Assembly (NCBI GenBank): GCA_016935885.1 | Contig: JAFGQA010000418.1 | Coordinates: forward strand, 1 to 23,123 | Origin: Phycisphaerae bacterium | GTDB lineage: Bacteria > Planctomycetota > Phycisphaerae > UBA1845 > UTPLA1 | Reading direction: 5' to 3' | Length of the DNA: 23,123 nucleotides | Shown: piece by piece, positions 22,727 to 23,123 of the stretch | How the letters are laid out: each line of letters begins with the position of its first letter | Numbering within the stretch: position 1 is the first letter of the stretch | The notes under the pieces: generated by a model | The model's database searches: none | Told to the model about the DNA's origin: nothing | What the model saw: the letters and a program-made list of their open reading frames with translations, nothing else | Translations under genes and position numbers: made by a program

Positions 22727-23123
22727 AAAGCGAAGAGTTTGATCCTGGCTCAGAACGAACGCTGGCGGCGTGGCTAAGACATGCAAGTCGTACGGTGCGT
22801 TGTGGTTTACTATGGCGCATAGTGGCGAACGGGTGAGTAACGAATAGGTAACGTACCCCGGGCACGAGGGATACCGCCGGAGGCTTCGGCCTCCTTTGCG
22901 AAAGTGGTGTTAATACCTGATGACGTCTTCGGGTGGCATCGCCTGAAGACCAAAGGGTGGGGACCTTCGGGCCTACCGGCCTGGGATCGACCTATTTCCT
23001 ATCAGCTTGTTGGTGAGGTAACGGCTCACCAAGGCAGCGACGGGTAGCGGGACTGAGAGGTTGGCCCGCCACATCGGGACTGAGACACTGCCCGGACACC
23101 TACGGGTGGCTGCAGTAACGAAT
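22727..23123 (+). rRNA. rrs: 16S ribosomal RNA, 5' part (runs off the window)
   Basis: The gene begins near 22727, judged from GAAGAGTTTGATCCTGGCTC at 22732 (E. coli position 6). Further landmarks: AACGCTGGCGGCGTG, CATGCAAGTCG, GGCGAACGGGTGAGTAA and GACTGAGACACTGCCCGGAC. The stretch ACACCTACGGGTGGCTGC at 23096-23113 is the exact complement of probe EUB338-II, against ACTCCTACGGGAGGCAGC in most bacteria. About 397 bases are present; the rest of the gene and any 23S or 5S genes lie beyond the window. Confidence 0.97.

Overview
The window comes from a high-GC bacterium that is very probably a planctomycete (Planctomycetota). The partial 16S rRNA gene at the right edge has, at 23096-23113, the exact complement of probe EUB338-II, the variant typical of Planctomycetales. 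The sequence is also full of short palindromic and 7/8-bp tandem repeats, some of them lying in frame inside genes; I have the impression that this is common in planctomycete genomes, but I could not check it.

Layout. 1-3940 (minus strand): a small lipoprotein, a membrane-anchored protein of unknown function and a secreted calcineurin-like phosphoesterase whose metal-binding motifs are degraded. 4108-6432 (plus strand): a 2-hydroxyacid dehydrogenase paralogue with a degraded Rossmann glycine motif, then gap (glyceraldehyde-3-phosphate dehydrogenase) with its own promoter and a clear terminator. 6588-7790 (minus): a class III aminotransferase with an Asp-to-Asn change at the PLP-N1 position and a four-cysteine insertion. 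About 8247-8391 (plus): the N-terminal remnant of an mgtC gene. 8362-11259 (minus): an RND/MMPL exporter.

11520-19454 (minus) is the centre of interest: three overlapping genes that match the conserved core of enediyne biosynthesis. They are E3 (DUF1702), the iterative enediyne polyketide synthase PKSE (KS-AT-ACP-KR-DH-PPTase in one chain) and E10 (hot-dog thioesterase). A promoter with a perfect TATAAT box lies upstream. PKSE and E10 are known to make and release a linear polyene, the precursor of the enediyne core. The usual partners E4 (UnbU) and E5 (UnbV) are not in the window. The RND exporter downstream may be an export partner.

20223-21971 (minus): a FlgI-like (flagellar P-ring) lipoprotein with a HEAT-like C-terminal part. 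21972-23123: an rRNA leader with two promoter candidates, a boxA and hairpins, then the 5' end of 16S rRNA.

At least six families of small repeats are spread through the window. Copies lie in intergenic DNA, at the ends of genes, between PKSE domains and even inside the PKSE ketosynthase domain, always keeping the reading frame open. This explains why the PKSE is unusually long (2129 residues).
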